Shown here: positions 15,350 to 26,904 of the stretch, one piece after another
Layout of the letters: every line of letters starts with the position of its first letter
Numbering within the stretch: position 1 is the stretch's first letter
NCBI RefSeq assembly: GCF_031178195.1
Contig: NZ_JAPSJL010000002.1
Coordinates: forward strand, 62,001-126,000
Source: Zhihengliuella sp.
GTDB lineage: Bacteria > Actinomycetota > Actinomycetes > Actinomycetales > Micrococcaceae
Direction of reading: 5' to 3'
Length of the DNA: 64,000 nt
Position numbers and translations under genes: made by a program
The notes under the pieces: generated by a model
Databases searched by the model: none
Told to the model about the DNA's origin: nothing
What the model saw: the letters and a program-made list of their open reading frames with translations, nothing else

Positions 15350-16030
15350 ATGAAGGCCCGGATTCTGGTGGTTGACGACGACGACGCCTTGGCTGAGATG
15401 ATCGGCATCGTTCTGCGCAACGATGATTTCGATCCGATCTTCTGCAACGACGGGGCCGCCGCGCTGGAGGCCTTCCGCGAGTCGAACCCGGACCTGGTCC
15501 TGCTGGACCTCATGCTGCCCGGTGTCGACGGGATCGAGGTCTGCCGGCAGATCCGCGCCGAGAGCGATGCGCCGATCGTCATGCTGACCGCGAAGTCCGA
15601 CACGGCCGACGTCGTCCGCGGCCTCGAGTCCGGTGCGGACGACTACGTGCCCAAGCCCTTCAAGCCGGCCGAGCTCATCGCCCGCGTCCGGGCACGGCTG
15701 CGTCCCGGGGAGAAGCAGGCGCCGGAGACGCTCCGCATCGGCGACCTCACCGTCGACGTCGCCGGCCACTCCGTCATGCGCGGCAACGAGCGGCTCTCCC
15801 TGACACCGCTCGAGTTCGACCTCCTCGTCGCCCTCGCGCGCAAACCGTGGCAGGTCTTCACCCGCGACCAGCTGCTCGAGCAGGTCTGGGGCTATCGGCA
15901 CGCGGCCGCCGACACCCGGCTCGTCAACGTGCACGTCCAGCGGCTCCGCTCCAAGGTCGAGCGCGACCCGGAGAACCCCGAGGTCGTCCTGACCGTGCGG
16001 GGCGTCGGCTACAAGGCGGGCACGAACTGA
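15350..16030 (+). CDS. mtrA: Response regulator MtrA
   Basis: A 226-residue OmpR-type regulator. The ATG at 15350 follows GAAGGGGAG. The receiver domain has the acidic cluster VVDDDD (7-12), phosphoacceptor D53 in LLDLMLPG, T80 in VMLTAKSD and K102 in VPKPFKP. The DNA-binding domain (about 130-225) has LTPLEFDLLVALARKPWQV and the recognition helix region ADTRLVNVHVQRLRSKVE. MtrA is essential in mycobacteria, where it controls cell-wall hydrolases, division genes and the origin region. It is encoded with its kinase MtrB and the lipoprotein LpqB, as in most actinobacteria. Confidence 0.96.
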   Translation: MKARILVVDDDDALAEMIGIVLRNDDFDPIFCNDGAAALEAFRESNPDLVLLDLMLPGVDGIEVCRQIRAESDAPIVMLTAKSDTADVVRGLESGADDYVPKPFKPAELIARVRARLRPGEKQAPETLRIGDLTVDVAGHSVMRGNERLSLTPLEFDLLVALARKPWQVFTRDQLLEQVWGYRHAAADTRLVNVHVQRLRSKVERDPENPEVVLTVRGVGYKAGTN

Positions 16031-16083
16031 CCTGGATCCGCCGGCTCGCCAAGCGCGCGCGTCTGGCATGGCGGCTGGCCGCC

Positions 16084-17631
16084 ATGATCTGGAGGCGCTC
16101 CCTGCAGCTGCGGGTCGTCGCCGTCACGCTCACCCTCTCCGCGCTCGCCCTGGGGGCAACCGGGGTGTTCGTCTCCCACCAGGTCGCCTCGGGCCTCTTC
16201 AACGAGCGATTCAACCAGCTCCAGGGCGACGCTATGAACGGTCTGAACAACGTCAAGGCGACCTTCGCCTCCCTCGAGACGGGGGGAGAGCGGGACCAGG
16301 TGTGGACGGACGTCCGTCAGACCCTGGAGGCGCACGCCCACCAGGGCGCCAGCGGCGAACGGGCCTTCGTTCTCGCGCTGCTGCCCGGCAGCGAGACGAT
16401 GTACGTGCCGTCCATCGCCTCGCCGGGGCTGACCACGGGCACGGTTCCCTTCGAGCTCACGGAGGCGGTCCGCGACGGCGCCGGCATCTACTGGCAGTCG
16501 ATCTCCTATGTCGTCGACAACGAACGCGTGCCCGGCCTGGCCTTCGGCACCCGGGTCACGCTCCCGCCGGGGGCCGACTACGGCTTGTACTGGATCTACG
16601 ACCTCTCCAGCGTCCAGGAGACCCTCGACTTCTTCCACCGCACCGTCTTGTTGGCAGGCATCCTGCTCCTCGTCGTCATCGGGTTGATCGCCTGGTACAC
16701 CACGCGGCTGGTCGTCGGCCCCGTCTCGAACGCGGCGGCCGTCTCGGAGAAGCTCGCCTCCGGGCGCCTGGAGGAGCGCATGGAGGTCCGCGGCGAGGAC
16801 GAGGTCGCCCGCCTGGGGAACTCCTTCAACCACATGGCCTCCAGCCTGCAGGACCAGATCGTCCAGCTCGCGACGCTGTCGCAGATGCAGCAGCGGTTCG
16901 TCTCCGACGTCTCCCACGAGCTGCGCACACCGCTGACCACGGTCGCGATGGCGGCCGAGGTGCTCCACGACGCCAAGAACGACTTCGACCCCGTCAACCG
17001 GCGGTCTGCCGAGCTGCTCTACCGGGAGGTGGAGCGCTTCGGGATCCTGCTGAGCGACCTGCTGGAGATCTCCCGGTTCGACGCCGGGGCGGCCGCGCTC
17101 GACGCCGACGACCTTGATCTGCGACCCGTGGTCCAGCGCGTCCTCGAGACGGCCCAGCCCCACGCCGCACAGGCCGGCGCCGAGCTCCGGCTGCACGGCC
17201 CGGCCAAGCTCGTCGTGCAGATGGACGCCCGTCGCGTCGAACGGGTCCTGCGCAACCTCGTCATGAACGCGGTCGAGCACTCCGAGGGGCGTCCGATCGA
17301 TGTGACCATCGGCGGCAACGACTCTGCGGTCGCCGTCTCGGTGCGGGACCACGGCATCGGCATGTCCACGGAGCAGGTCACGCACGTCTTCGACCGCTTC
17401 TGGCGCGCCGATCCCGCCCGCAACCGCACGACCGGCGGCAGCGGCCTCGGGCTGTCCATCGCCATGGAGGACACCAGGCTGCACGGCGGCTGGCTGCAGG
17501 CCTGGGGGGAGCCCGGCGGCGGGTCCTGCTTCCTGCTCACGCTGCCACGGCGGCTGGGCGGGACGATCGCCGAGTCGCCGCTCCCGCTGTCGCCGCCGCG
17601 CGAACTCGGATCCGGGGAGGCCCTGCGATGA
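16084..17631 (+). CDS. mtrB: Sensor histidine kinase MtrB
   Basis: About 515 residues from ATG 16084. Translation could begin further upstream: the frame is open across the end of mtrA, and a CTG at 16026 overlaps the mtrA stop region, so the start is uncertain. The first membrane helix is at about 8-28 and the second near 190-212, flanking an extracytoplasmic sensor. A HAMP domain precedes the H-box SDVSHELRTPLTT with phospho-histidine H278. The ATPase domain has N-box LRNLVMNAVEHSEG, G1 VRDHGIGM, F-box FDRFWRAD and G2 TTGGSGLGLSIA. MtrB phosphorylates MtrA and in other actinobacteria localises to septum and pole. It overlaps lpqB by ATGA. Confidence 0.93.
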   Translation: MIWRRSLQLRVVAVTLTLSALALGATGVFVSHQVASGLFNERFNQLQGDAMNGLNNVKATFASLETGGERDQVWTDVRQTLEAHAHQGASGERAFVLALLPGSETMYVPSIASPGLTTGTVPFELTEAVRDGAGIYWQSISYVVDNERVPGLAFGTRVTLPPGADYGLYWIYDLSSVQETLDFFHRTVLLAGILLLVVIGLIAWYTTRLVVGPVSNAAAVSEKLASGRLEERMEVRGEDEVARLGNSFNHMASSLQDQIVQLATLSQMQQRFVSDVSHELRTPLTTVAMAAEVLHDAKNDFDPVNRRSAELLYREVERFGILLSDLLEISRFDAGAAALDADDLDLRPVVQRVLETAQPHAAQAGAELRLHGPAKLVVQMDARRVERVLRNLVMNAVEHSEGRPIDVTIGGNDSAVAVSVRDHGIGMSTEQVTHVFDRFWRADPARNRTTGGSGLGLSIAMEDTRLHGGWLQAWGEPGGGSCFLLTLPRRLGGTIAESPLPLSPPRELGSGEALR

Positions 17632-19373
17632 GAACCGTCCTCAACCGTGGCCGGGCCCTGCTCGCCGGCTTGGCCGTCGTCGTCCTCGCCCTGAGCGGCT
17701 GCGCGTCGATTCCGACCGACGGCCCCGTCGGCGTCAGCGCCGCGGATGCCACCCAGCCGGGCGGCGTCGCCTACGAGTTCAACCCGCCCGGACCCGCCGA
17801 GGACGCCGAGCCGGAGTCGATCATCCAGGGCTTCATCACGGCGGGCCTCTCGCCGGCCGACGAGTACGGGACCGCCCGTGAATTCCTCACGCCGCAGCTG
17901 TCCCGGACCTGGCAGCCCAGTGCCTCCACGCTGGTCTACACGGGCCAGCCCAACGTGGTCGGCGGGGCCGGCGCTGGCGAGTTCGCGGTCGAGGTGGCCA
18001 CGACGGCCCGCATCGACGAGTTCGGCGTCATGCAACGGTATGAGACGGCGAAAATCGAGACGATCAGCATGGTGCTCGACGAGGTCGACGGGCAGTGGCG
18101 CATCGGGGAGACGCCCGACCTCACGCTGCTCGAGGAGGGCAGCTTCATCGACGTCTTCGGCTCCTACCCGCTCTACTTCTACAACGCCACCTACTCCCAT
18201 GCGGCCCCGGACTTCCGGTGGTTCGCACGGCGTCAGTCCCTGGCCTCGACGCTCGTCCGGGCGCTGCTGGACGGGCCCCGACCGTATCTCGAGGGCGCCG
18301 TCGTCACCGCGTTCCCGGAGACCAGCGAACTCGCCCGGAACGCCGTGCCCGTGGAGGGGAGGACCGCCACGGTGGACTTCCAGGAAGCGGTCTTCGCGGA
18401 CGCCTCCGCCCTGGTGCGCCTGCGGATGCAGCAACAGCTCGAGCTCACCCTGGACGGGGTCAACAACATCGGGGCCGTCCAGATGACCGTCAACCAGACA
18501 CCGATCACCCTCGAGGGGTCCCAGGAGTTCGTCGAGGTCTCGGCCGAGGCCGAGGTGCCGGATGTCCAGATCGGGATCGCCGACGGCCAGCTCGTCCTCT
18601 ACCAGGGCGGCAGCAGCACGATCGAGATCGGGAACATCCCGGACGTCCGCTCCTACGACCCGATCGAGCCCGCCATGTCGCCGGCCGGTGCCGAGGTCGG
18701 CGGAAGCCAGTACGCCTTCGTGAGCGGCGACAGGACGCATGTCTACATCGTCTCCCAGAGCACCGGTTCCGACGGTGCGCTGGCCGAGGCGGCGATGGGG
18801 GAACGGTTCATCCGGCCGAGCATGGACGTCCACGGCTGGCTCTGGGCGGTGGACTCCGGCACCGGCAAGGTCACGGTCGTCCGGGCGTCAGCCGAGGAGG
18901 GCCTCGCGGACCGGCAGACCTCGGAGATCGCCGCCGAGTGGCTCGAGGGGCTCACGGTCGATTCGTTCCGGGTCTCCCCGGACGGCACCCGGGCGGCCGT
19001 CGTCGCGGGCCGGGGCGAGGAGCGTCGGCTCTACGTCATCGGGATCATCAGGGATTCGACGGGCGTGCCCCGGGGCTTCACCGAGCTGTCCATGCTGCCG
19101 GTCTCGGTACCCGTGGGACAGGTGGTCTGGGATGCCACAGACGCTGTCATCGTCATGGATCCGAGCGGGACCGAGCCTGTCCGGCCCGAGCGGGTGCGGC
19201 TCGACGGGCGGACGGAGCCGTTGAACGTCCTCCTCGGCATGACCAGCATCTCCAGCGGCCCCGGCGACGACATCATCGTCTACGCCGAGGCGCAGGGCAC
19301 GGTCTGGTCCCAGGTGGCGAACGTGTGGAAGGACAACGGGATCGAGATGCGCGGCCTCGCCTATCCCGGCTGA
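17628..19373 (+). CDS. lpqB: Lipoprotein LpqB, modulator of MtrAB
   Basis: A 581-residue lipoprotein. The signal peptide ends in the lipobox ALSGC with the acylated cysteine at 25. A GerMN-like domain (about 195-295; the region VRALLDGPRPYLEGAV is typical) is followed by a beta-propeller-like C-terminal domain rich in short strands (about 320-581). LpqB interacts with the sensor part of MtrB in mycobacteria and tunes its activity. The 4-bp overlap with mtrB indicates coupled translation. Length and domain order are normal. Confidence 0.94.
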   Translation: MRTVLNRGRALLAGLAVVVLALSGCASIPTDGPVGVSAADATQPGGVAYEFNPPGPAEDAEPESIIQGFITAGLSPADEYGTAREFLTPQLSRTWQPSASTLVYTGQPNVVGGAGAGEFAVEVATTARIDEFGVMQRYETAKIETISMVLDEVDGQWRIGETPDLTLLEEGSFIDVFGSYPLYFYNATYSHAAPDFRWFARRQSLASTLVRALLDGPRPYLEGAVVTAFPETSELARNAVPVEGRTATVDFQEAVFADASALVRLRMQQQLELTLDGVNNIGAVQMTVNQTPITLEGSQEFVEVSAEAEVPDVQIGIADGQLVLYQGGSSTIEIGNIPDVRSYDPIEPAMSPAGAEVGGSQYAFVSGDRTHVYIVSQSTGSDGALAEAAMGERFIRPSMDVHGWLWAVDSGTGKVTVVRASAEEGLADRQTSEIAAEWLEGLTVDSFRVSPDGTRAAVVAGRGEERRLYVIGIIRDSTGVPRGFTELSMLPVSVPVGQVVWDATDAVIVMDPSGTEPVRPERVRLDGRTEPLNVLLGMTSISSGPGDDIIVYAEAQGTVWSQVANVWKDNGIEMRGLAYPG

Positions 19374-19469
19374 TCGGCCCGTCCTCCACAGTCCGCCGTC
19401 CGCGCCGCTCCGTCCACACGGCCTCCGCCGGCGGTCCTCGGGGTGCCGCCTTCGTGCCACCCTCGCCGG

Positions 19470-20474
19470 ATGGACACTCGAGAGGACGTCCCCGGGGACC
19501 CCGCAGACCGCGTCGGCGCCGGCGGCGGGGAACCTCGACCGGACGACGACGGCGGGGACGACGCAGGCCGACCAGCCAGACAGCCGGTACGCGCTGCCGC
19601 GAGGCTGGACGGCTGGGCACTCGGCGATCCGGGGCGTGCCGCTGCGGAGGCCGTCCGGGAATTCCTCGGCCTGGTTGCCCCGACGGAGTGCGTGGCCTGC
19701 GGCGGGCAGGACACGGTTCTGTGCCGCGTCTGCTCGGCACGGATGCGCCGGAGCACCGTCCGGCCCGCCCGGGTCGAGGACGCGGCCGAGTCGCTGCCCA
19801 TGGACGACTTCGACCGTCCCCTGCCGGTCGTCGCGGCCGGCCCGTACGCCGGCGAGCTCTCCGCGTGCCTGCTCGCGTACAAGAACCGCCAGCGCACCGG
19901 TCTGGTCACGGTCCTCGGGCCGGCTCTGGCCGGGGCGGTGCACAGTTTCGCGCCGGAGGCTCGACGCGTGAAGGCATGGACCGGCGCCGAGCGGCTGCTC
20001 CTCGTCCCTGTGCCGTCCCGGCGGTCCGCGACCATCGAACGAGGCTATGCGCCCGTGCACGAACTGCTTCGGTGGATGCGCCGTCGCCGGCTGGAGCCTC
20101 CCGGCTTCCAGATCGCGGCCCCGTTGCAGGTGCAGGAGACCTGGAGCGCCCTCCTGCCCTCCCGCGCCGCGGTCCGCCTCATCGATGCGATCGGGCAGCG
20201 CCTCGGTGCCGGCCGGGGTGCCGGGAGCGGCGCGCAGAAGGGCCGGGGACGGCGTGCGCGGACCGCGGTGCGCGAGAGCATGCGGGTCGGAGTCGATCTC
20301 CGCGGCTGCGTGTGCGTCATCGTCGACGACGTCCTGACGACGGGTGCCACCGTCGCGGAGGCGCACCGGGCGCTCGAGGTGGCCGGCGCCGTCGTCGCCG
20401 GCGCCGTGGTGATCGCGGCGACCCACGACCCACGGGGAACGGAGACGGCGGCTGTCGGCATCAACGGCGGGTAA
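19470..20474 (+). CDS. ComF-type phosphoribosyltransferase
   Basis: A 334-residue protein using ATG 19470; an upstream in-frame start at 19443 is possible. After a disordered acidic N-terminus (1-45) there is a zinc-finger-like pair, CVACGG and CRVC (about 72-87). The PRTase domain has the GPYAGELSACLLAYKNRQRTG segment and the PRPP-binding motif CVIVDDVLTTGATVAEA (about 291-307). ComF proteins take part in DNA uptake in some bacteria, but in actinobacteria this conserved gene between lpqB and hpf has no proven role. A 30-residue basic insert (about 248-277) is unusual. Confidence 0.85.
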   Translation: MDTREDVPGDPADRVGAGGGEPRPDDDGGDDAGRPARQPVRAAARLDGWALGDPGRAAAEAVREFLGLVAPTECVACGGQDTVLCRVCSARMRRSTVRPARVEDAAESLPMDDFDRPLPVVAAGPYAGELSACLLAYKNRQRTGLVTVLGPALAGAVHSFAPEARRVKAWTGAERLLLVPVPSRRSATIERGYAPVHELLRWMRRRRLEPPGFQIAAPLQVQETWSALLPSRAAVRLIDAIGQRLGAGRGAGSGAQKGRGRRARTAVRESMRVGVDLRGCVCVIVDDVLTTGATVAEAHRALEVAGAVVAGAVVIAATHDPRGTETAAVGINGG

Positions 20475-20490
20475 ACATTCCGGAAATCTC

Positions 20491-20518
20491 TTGCATCCTG
20501 GCGTAGGTGATCTACGGT
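20491..20518 (+). promoter_or_regulatory. Candidate hpf promoter
   Basis: TTGCAT (20491-20496), 16-bp spacer, TACGGT (20513-20518). It would give an hpf leader of about 95 nt. Confidence 0.5.
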
Positions 20519-20619
20519 GAAGTATGGGCATCCCGAAAGGGACGACGCACCCATCTTCAGCGGTCCGGATGAGCGTGATTCCGGCCGTTGTCGTGTCACC
20601 GAGGACGTAGGAGGACACC

Positions 20620-21300
20620 ATGGAGATGACTTTCACCGGACGCAACATCAGCGTCTCAGACCGCTTCCGCGAGTACGTGGAGGAGAAGGTCGACAAGGTG
20701 GAACAATTGGCCGCGAAGCTGCAGCGGCTTGATATCAAGGTGACGAAGGAGCCCCACTGCAAGAACCCCGAGACCCAGCTCACCGTGGAGCTGTCCGTCA
20801 TGACGAAGGGCCCGGCGATCCGGGCCGAATCCCACGCGGCTGACAAGTTCGCCGCGTTCGATCTGGCGTTCGGCAAGCTGCTGGAACGCCTCCGTCGCGC
20901 TCGCGACAAGCGCAAGGTCCATCACGGCCGCCACACGCCGACCGCCGTCTTCCAGGCCACGGGCGGGCTCGACCCCGCACCCAGCGACGTGCCGCTGCAC
21001 CAGGCCGCCACCGCCGACGAGCCGGTTGAGCAGAACGAGTCGCAGGATCACGCCAACCCCGTGGAGATCCGCCGGAAGGTCTTCCCCGCGACGCGTATGA
21101 GCGTCGACGACGCCGTGGACCGGATGGAACTCGTCGGGCACCCCTTCTATCTCTTCGTCGACGAGGCCACCGACCAGTGCGCCGTCGTCTACCGCCGCAA
21201 GGGCTGGTCCTACGGCATCATCGCGCTCGACGGCGACCGCCAGGAGCCGGAGACGGTCGAGACACGCCACTACCGGGACGAGAAGCCCGCCACCGTCTGA
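20620..21300 (+). CDS. hpf: Ribosome hibernation promoting factor, long form
   Basis: A 226-residue protein preceded by AGGAGG. The N-terminal S30AE domain (1-105, [26 protein letters not shown]) binds the decoding region of the 30S subunit. A linker leads to the C-terminal domain (about 165-226, [20 protein letters not shown] ... [25 protein letters not shown]) that dimerises and makes 100S ribosome pairs. This two-domain layout marks the long HPF used in stationary phase and starvation. A 19-bp hairpin follows, so hpf is probably transcribed alone. Confidence 0.95.
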   Translation: MEMTFTGRNISVSDRFREYVEEKVDKVEQLAAKLQRLDIKVTKEPHCKNPETQLTVELSVMTKGPAIRAESHAADKFAAFDLAFGKLLERLRRARDKRKVHHGRHTPTAVFQATGGLDPAPSDVPLHQAATADEPVEQNESQDHANPVEIRRKVFPATRMSVDDAVDRMELVGHPFYLFVDEATDQCAVVYRRKGWSYGIIALDGDRQEPETVETRHYRDEKPATV

Positions 21301-21329
21301 ACCGGACGGGGACCGATCGACTGGAACCG

Positions 21330-21377
21330 ATGCAACGGGGGCCGGGCCGCATTGTGCGGGCCCGGCCCCCGTTGCAT
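21330..21377 (+). terminator. 19-bp perfect hairpin after hpf
   Basis: Arms 21330-21348 and 21359-21377 are perfectly complementary with a 10-nt loop, 29 bp after the hpf stop. No T-tract. Confidence 0.9.
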
Positions 21378-21451
21378 GCCCCGGCCGGGCCGACGTTCGC
21401 TCGCGGCGCAGGCGCGTGCCAGCTGCCGCGGCCTGCGCCGTGGGCTGCGCG

Positions 21452-21459
21452 TATAGACT
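21452..21459 (+). promoter_or_regulatory. -10 region TATAGACT of secA
   Basis: TATAGACT sits 43 bp before the GTG start at 21503, giving a short leader that carries GGAG. Confidence 0.5.
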
Positions 21460-21502
21460 GGCCGAGCCAGTTTTCCTGTGCCATAGAAAATGGAGCTACC
21501 AC

Positions 21503-24223
<2,721 letters not shown>

Positions 24224-24237
24224 CACGGCAGTCCTGC

Positions 24238-24274
24238 GGGGCCCTGTCCCGACCATTGGTCGGCACAGGGCCCC
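24238..24274. terminator. Terminator between convergent secA and Rv3235-family gene
   Basis: GGGGCCCTGT (24238-24247), one mismatch, CCGACC, loop att, then the complementary GGTCGG and ACAGGGCCCC (to 24274). It can act in both directions. Confidence 0.85.
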
Positions 24275-24319
24275 GACGCATCTCCGGGAGGGCTCTCCGG
24301 CGCTCAACCCTCGACGGGC

Positions 24320-25099
24320 TCAACCGAGCTCCAGGGCGCAGACCTTCCACTGGCCGCGGCGCAGCTCCAGTCGCACCGCTGCGGCCCGTAGCCGGCCTCC
24401 GACGTTCACCACGACGGAAGCCTCGTAGGCATGCTCCGCTGCGCGGCAGACCCGGACCCGTTGGACGGGCGTCTGCGTCGGGCGGGTGGCACCACCCCGG
24501 GTATTCGGTCCGCTATGGCCCGACTCCGGAGCGCGTAGGAGCGCGGCCGCCGGCATCCGCGGGTTGATGGGCTGACCAAAGACGATCTCGAGTCGCTGCT
24601 GCAGGCGCTCGAACGTGGGAGCATCCAGCCATCTGGTGAGTTGGTCCAGGGGCCGCACGCCCGCCAGCACCTCGAAAGTCGACTGGCCCACCAGGCGGAC
24701 GACCCGAGCGACGTGGCGCTGTTCCTCGCGCTGGGCCTCACGGCGCCGCGCGCTCCGCGCCTCTTCCCCCTCGTCCGTCAGACGGCGCTCCTGCGTCCTG
24801 CGGATGTGCTCGGCGACAAGCCGCGAGGTGGCCGCGGAGGGCTGCCGGTGCTCCGGCGGACTGCCGGCCGGACCGGCGACTGACTCGTCCGGCGCCTCGC
24901 CGGCCGTCCGCGGTGCCACCCAGGGCGCGACGTCGGCGAACCTCCGTACGGGTGCAGCAGTCGTCGTGCCGGAGGACGTCGATGCGCCGTCGAGCCGGAT
25001 GAGACGCAGCTTCGGGCGGCTCTCGTCGCCGGTGGGCCGGTCCGGCACCGGGCCCGGTGCGGAGTCGGGGTCGGGGCTACGGTGTGCGATCGCGGTCAT
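24320..25099 (-). CDS. Rv3235 family protein
   Basis: A 259-residue protein. The ATG at 25099 follows GGAGGAGCACCACC, a strong ribosome site. The first 120 residues are low-complexity (Pro, Ser, Thr). The charged helix RRLTDEGEEARSARRREAQR (about 104-123) may be a coiled coil. The conserved C-terminal domain (about 125-259) contains LVGQSTFEVLAGVRPLDQLTRW, a loop, and the closing strands GQWKVCALELG. This family is found next to secA in many actinobacteria, and its function is unknown. It probably shares a transcript with the LysM gene upstream of it. Confidence 0.8.
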   Translation of the reverse strand: MTAIAHRSPDPDSAPGPVPDRPTGDESRPKLRLIRLDGASTSSGTTTAAPVRRFADVAPWVAPRTAGEAPDESVAGPAGSPPEHRQPSAATSRLVAEHIRRTQERRLTDEGEEARSARRREAQREEQRHVARVVRLVGQSTFEVLAGVRPLDQLTRWLDAPTFERLQQRLEIVFGQPINPRMPAAALLRAPESGHSGPNTRGGATRPTQTPVQRVRVCRAAEHAYEASVVVNVGGRLRAAAVRLELRRGQWKVCALELG

Positions 25100-25138
25100 G
25101 GTGGTGCTCCTCCGGAGTGCGAGTTGGGAAGACTCGTT

Positions 25139-25158
25139 TGCGGCGGCGGGCCGCCGCA
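25139..25158 (-). repeat. Hairpin in the LysM / Rv3235-family spacer
   Basis: TGCGGCGG (25139-25146) and CCGCCGCA (25151-25158) are perfectly complementary around 4 nt. It lies between two co-oriented genes and may attenuate or stabilise the transcript. Confidence 0.4.
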
Positions 25159-25182
25159 TGATGCTGATGGGCTGATCTCTGC

Positions 25183-25205
25183 GTGGCAGTGGCAGTGGCA
25201 GTGGC
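25183..25205. repeat. GTGGCA hexanucleotide repeat
   Basis: Almost four tandem copies of GTGGCA lie just after the stop of the minus-strand LysM gene (positions 25183-25205). Confidence 0.85.
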
Positions 25206-25215
25206 GATGTTCGGG

Positions 25216-26043
25216 CTATTCCGTCGGTGGCTTGAGCGTCATCCCGGGGTAGAGGCGGTTCGGGTCCGCTCCGATGAGGTGCAGATTGGCGCGGTACCAG
25301 CGTGGCCACTCCTCGGCGACGTCCAGGACGGAAGGATGGGGGCCCAGGTGCCTGGCCGCGATGCTCCAGAGCGTGTCGCCCGGCCGGACGACGACCTCGG
25401 CAGCGTCGGGTCGGGCCGGCCCCAGCACGCGCTCGAAGGCGGGAGGAGGAGCAGTGGGACGCCACCCGGGCTCCGGGGCGTCGCGGGGGGCCGCGACATC
25501 CCCGGTGGCCTGTCCCGTCGCGACCGGGGGAGCCCAGTGGGGCGAGGGCGCGGTGGTCAGAGGTCCGGTCCCCGTCGGCTGGACGCGTTGGACGCCGGGT
25601 GCCTCCGTCCCGACTGCCGTGCCGAATGCGGCAGGCGCGGTCGCGACGTTGAAGCAGACGACGACGGCGGCGATCCTTCGCACGTGGGCCGGGGCGAGCC
25701 GGTCCACCCCCGACGCGAGCCGGGGGAGTCGGAAACGCCGGAGCAAAGCCCCGAGCAGGGCGAGCGTCAGCGTCGCCGTCCACCAGAGGGCGGTGACCGC
25801 GGCGAGACCGGCCAGGCCGATGACGACGGCTGACTGAAGCCCGGCCTCCGAGAGCTGGACGGGGCGCAGCACGAGCTCGGTCCACGGTCGCGGCCCGAGG
25901 TGTGAACGGGCGGCGACGAGAATCGCGGCCGCGGCGCACCCGGGGAGGACGGCGAGCAGCACGTCGGCTCGGGAGGCGTTCGCGCGCCGTGGGGATGGCG
26001 CGACCTCCTGGGAGGTGGCTTGGGCCACTGTTGCCGTTCGCAT
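25216..26043 (-). CDS. LysM-domain membrane protein
   Basis: A 275-residue protein with AAGGAG before ATG 26043. Three hydrophobic segments are at about 29-46, 70-100 and 122-141. A Pro/Thr/Ala linker (about 150-205) leads to one C-terminal LysM domain (about 217-271, VVRPGDTLWSIAARHLG ... LYPGMTLKPP). LysM binds N-acetylglucosamine-containing glycans such as peptidoglycan, so the domain should face outward. Such genes flank secA and Rv3235-family genes in many Actinobacteria, sometimes beside a BldC-type regulator, which I do not find here. Its exact job is unknown; cell-wall anchoring or sensing is likely. Confidence 0.82.
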   Translation of the reverse strand: MRTATVAQATSQEVAPSPRRANASRADVLLAVLPGCAAAAILVAARSHLGPRPWTELVLRPVQLSEAGLQSAVVIGLAGLAAVTALWWTATLTLALLGALLRRFRLPRLASGVDRLAPAHVRRIAAVVVCFNVATAPAAFGTAVGTEAPGVQRVQPTGTGPLTTAPSPHWAPPVATGQATGDVAAPRDAPEPGWRPTAPPPAFERVLGPARPDAAEVVVRPGDTLWSIAARHLGPHPSVLDVAEEWPRWYRANLHLIGADPNRLYPGMTLKPPTE

Positions 26044-26133
26044 GTTGTCTCCTTCCCGCGTCGGGCGGCACCGTAGACGCGTCCGTTGGATCGCGTCGGA
26101 TAGGAACGAGAGGTCTAGCTCGCGTCGATCCCA

Positions 26134-26179
26134 TTTGATGTCGTTTGATGTGACTCTATCCTTACAGCCCCTTATATAG
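26134..26179. promoter_or_regulatory. AT-rich divergent control region with repeats
   Basis: TTTGATGT is repeated at 26134-26141 and 26144-26151, exactly 10 bp apart. GTGAC (26150-26154), six bases and CTTAC (26161-26165) resemble a GTnAC-n6-GTnAC box. TATAGT (26174-26179) could be a -10. The spacer 26044-26302 is clearly less GC-rich than its surroundings. Confidence 0.45.
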
Positions 26180-26289
26180 TTGTCCAGATGTTTCGATCAA
26201 TCCCCTTCTCGACGGGGCCCGCGCACCCCAGGCCGCTGCCGGGTCGCCGCAGAGGTGCGCCGACCCACCGCCGCGGGCCGATGGCCGGT

Positions 26290-26295
26290 TAGGCT
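26290..26295 (+). promoter_or_regulatory. -10 hexamer TAGGCT, leaderless start
   Basis: TAGGCT, 7 bases, then ATG 26303; no ribosome binding site. Confidence 0.55.
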
Positions 26296-26302
26296 CGGGG
26301 GC

Positions 26303-26854
26303 ATGAGATGGGAGTCGCTCTTCGCCGACCTCGAGGCACAGCTCGACGGTGTGACCGTCCATGACCGGGCCGCCGAGGTCCAGGAGATGGTGCGCATCGA
26401 GAAATCGCAGGTCATGCTCTCAGCCCGGCTCGTGGCATGGATCGGGCAATCCATCGACGTGACAACGCTGGGTGGACAGAGATTCTCGGGCGAGGTCACC
26501 CACGTCGGTACGGGATGGGTCACGCTGGCAGCGGCCCCGCTCGAATACCTCGTGCTCACGTCGGCGGTGCGGAGTCTCGTTGCCGACGGCGCGCGTGTAG
26601 CGCCCGACTCGGACCTGCGACAAACGAAGATCAGCCTGCGGATGGCTCTGCGGGCGGTGGCCCGGGACCGGGCCCCCGTAACGATCTACGCGCTCGACGG
26701 TTCGGCTGCCGCGACGGGCACGCTCGACTACGTGGGCGTCGACTTCCTCCAGATCGCCGCGCACTCGGTAGGCGAGTACGTCTCCAGCTCCCGCGTCGTC
26801 GCACGCCATGTACTGCCGCTGTCGGGCATCGCTGCCCTGCAGCGCAGCGTCTGA
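26303..26854 (+). CDS. Unknown protein with two small beta-barrel-like repeats
   Basis: A 183-residue protein that I cannot name. Residues 1-40 are helical and acidic. Residues 48-92 (GQSIDVTTLGGQRFSGEV, GTGWVTLA, LVLTSAVRSL) and 124-180 (PVTIYALDGSAAATGTLDYV, VDFLQIA, VLPLSGIAAL) follow the same strand order. That order is a bent beta-sheet, an xxGxVxxVGxDxVxL turn and a final strand plus short helix, as in Sm-like or SH3-like small barrels. This suggests an internal duplication and possible RNA, DNA or peptide binding. The start is 7 nt behind TAGGCT, suggesting a leaderless message. It precedes the SAF/CpaE pair and probably belongs to the same envelope-linked group. Confidence 0.7.
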   Translation: MRWESLFADLEAQLDGVTVHDRAAEVQEMVRIEKSQVMLSARLVAWIGQSIDVTTLGGQRFSGEVTHVGTGWVTLAAAPLEYLVLTSAVRSLVADGARVAPDSDLRQTKISLRMALRAVARDRAPVTIYALDGSAAATGTLDYVGVDFLQIAAHSVGEYVSSSRVVARHVLPLSGIAALQRSV

Positions 26855-26904
26855 CGTTGTCCACAGCGCGTGTAGTCGATATCACGTCACTCGTCGCCTC
26901 CGAA

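Noticed and set aside
26162-26302. A bldC-type helix-turn-helix gene in the LysM spacer
   Set aside because: No frame with the expected sequence pattern is present on either strand.
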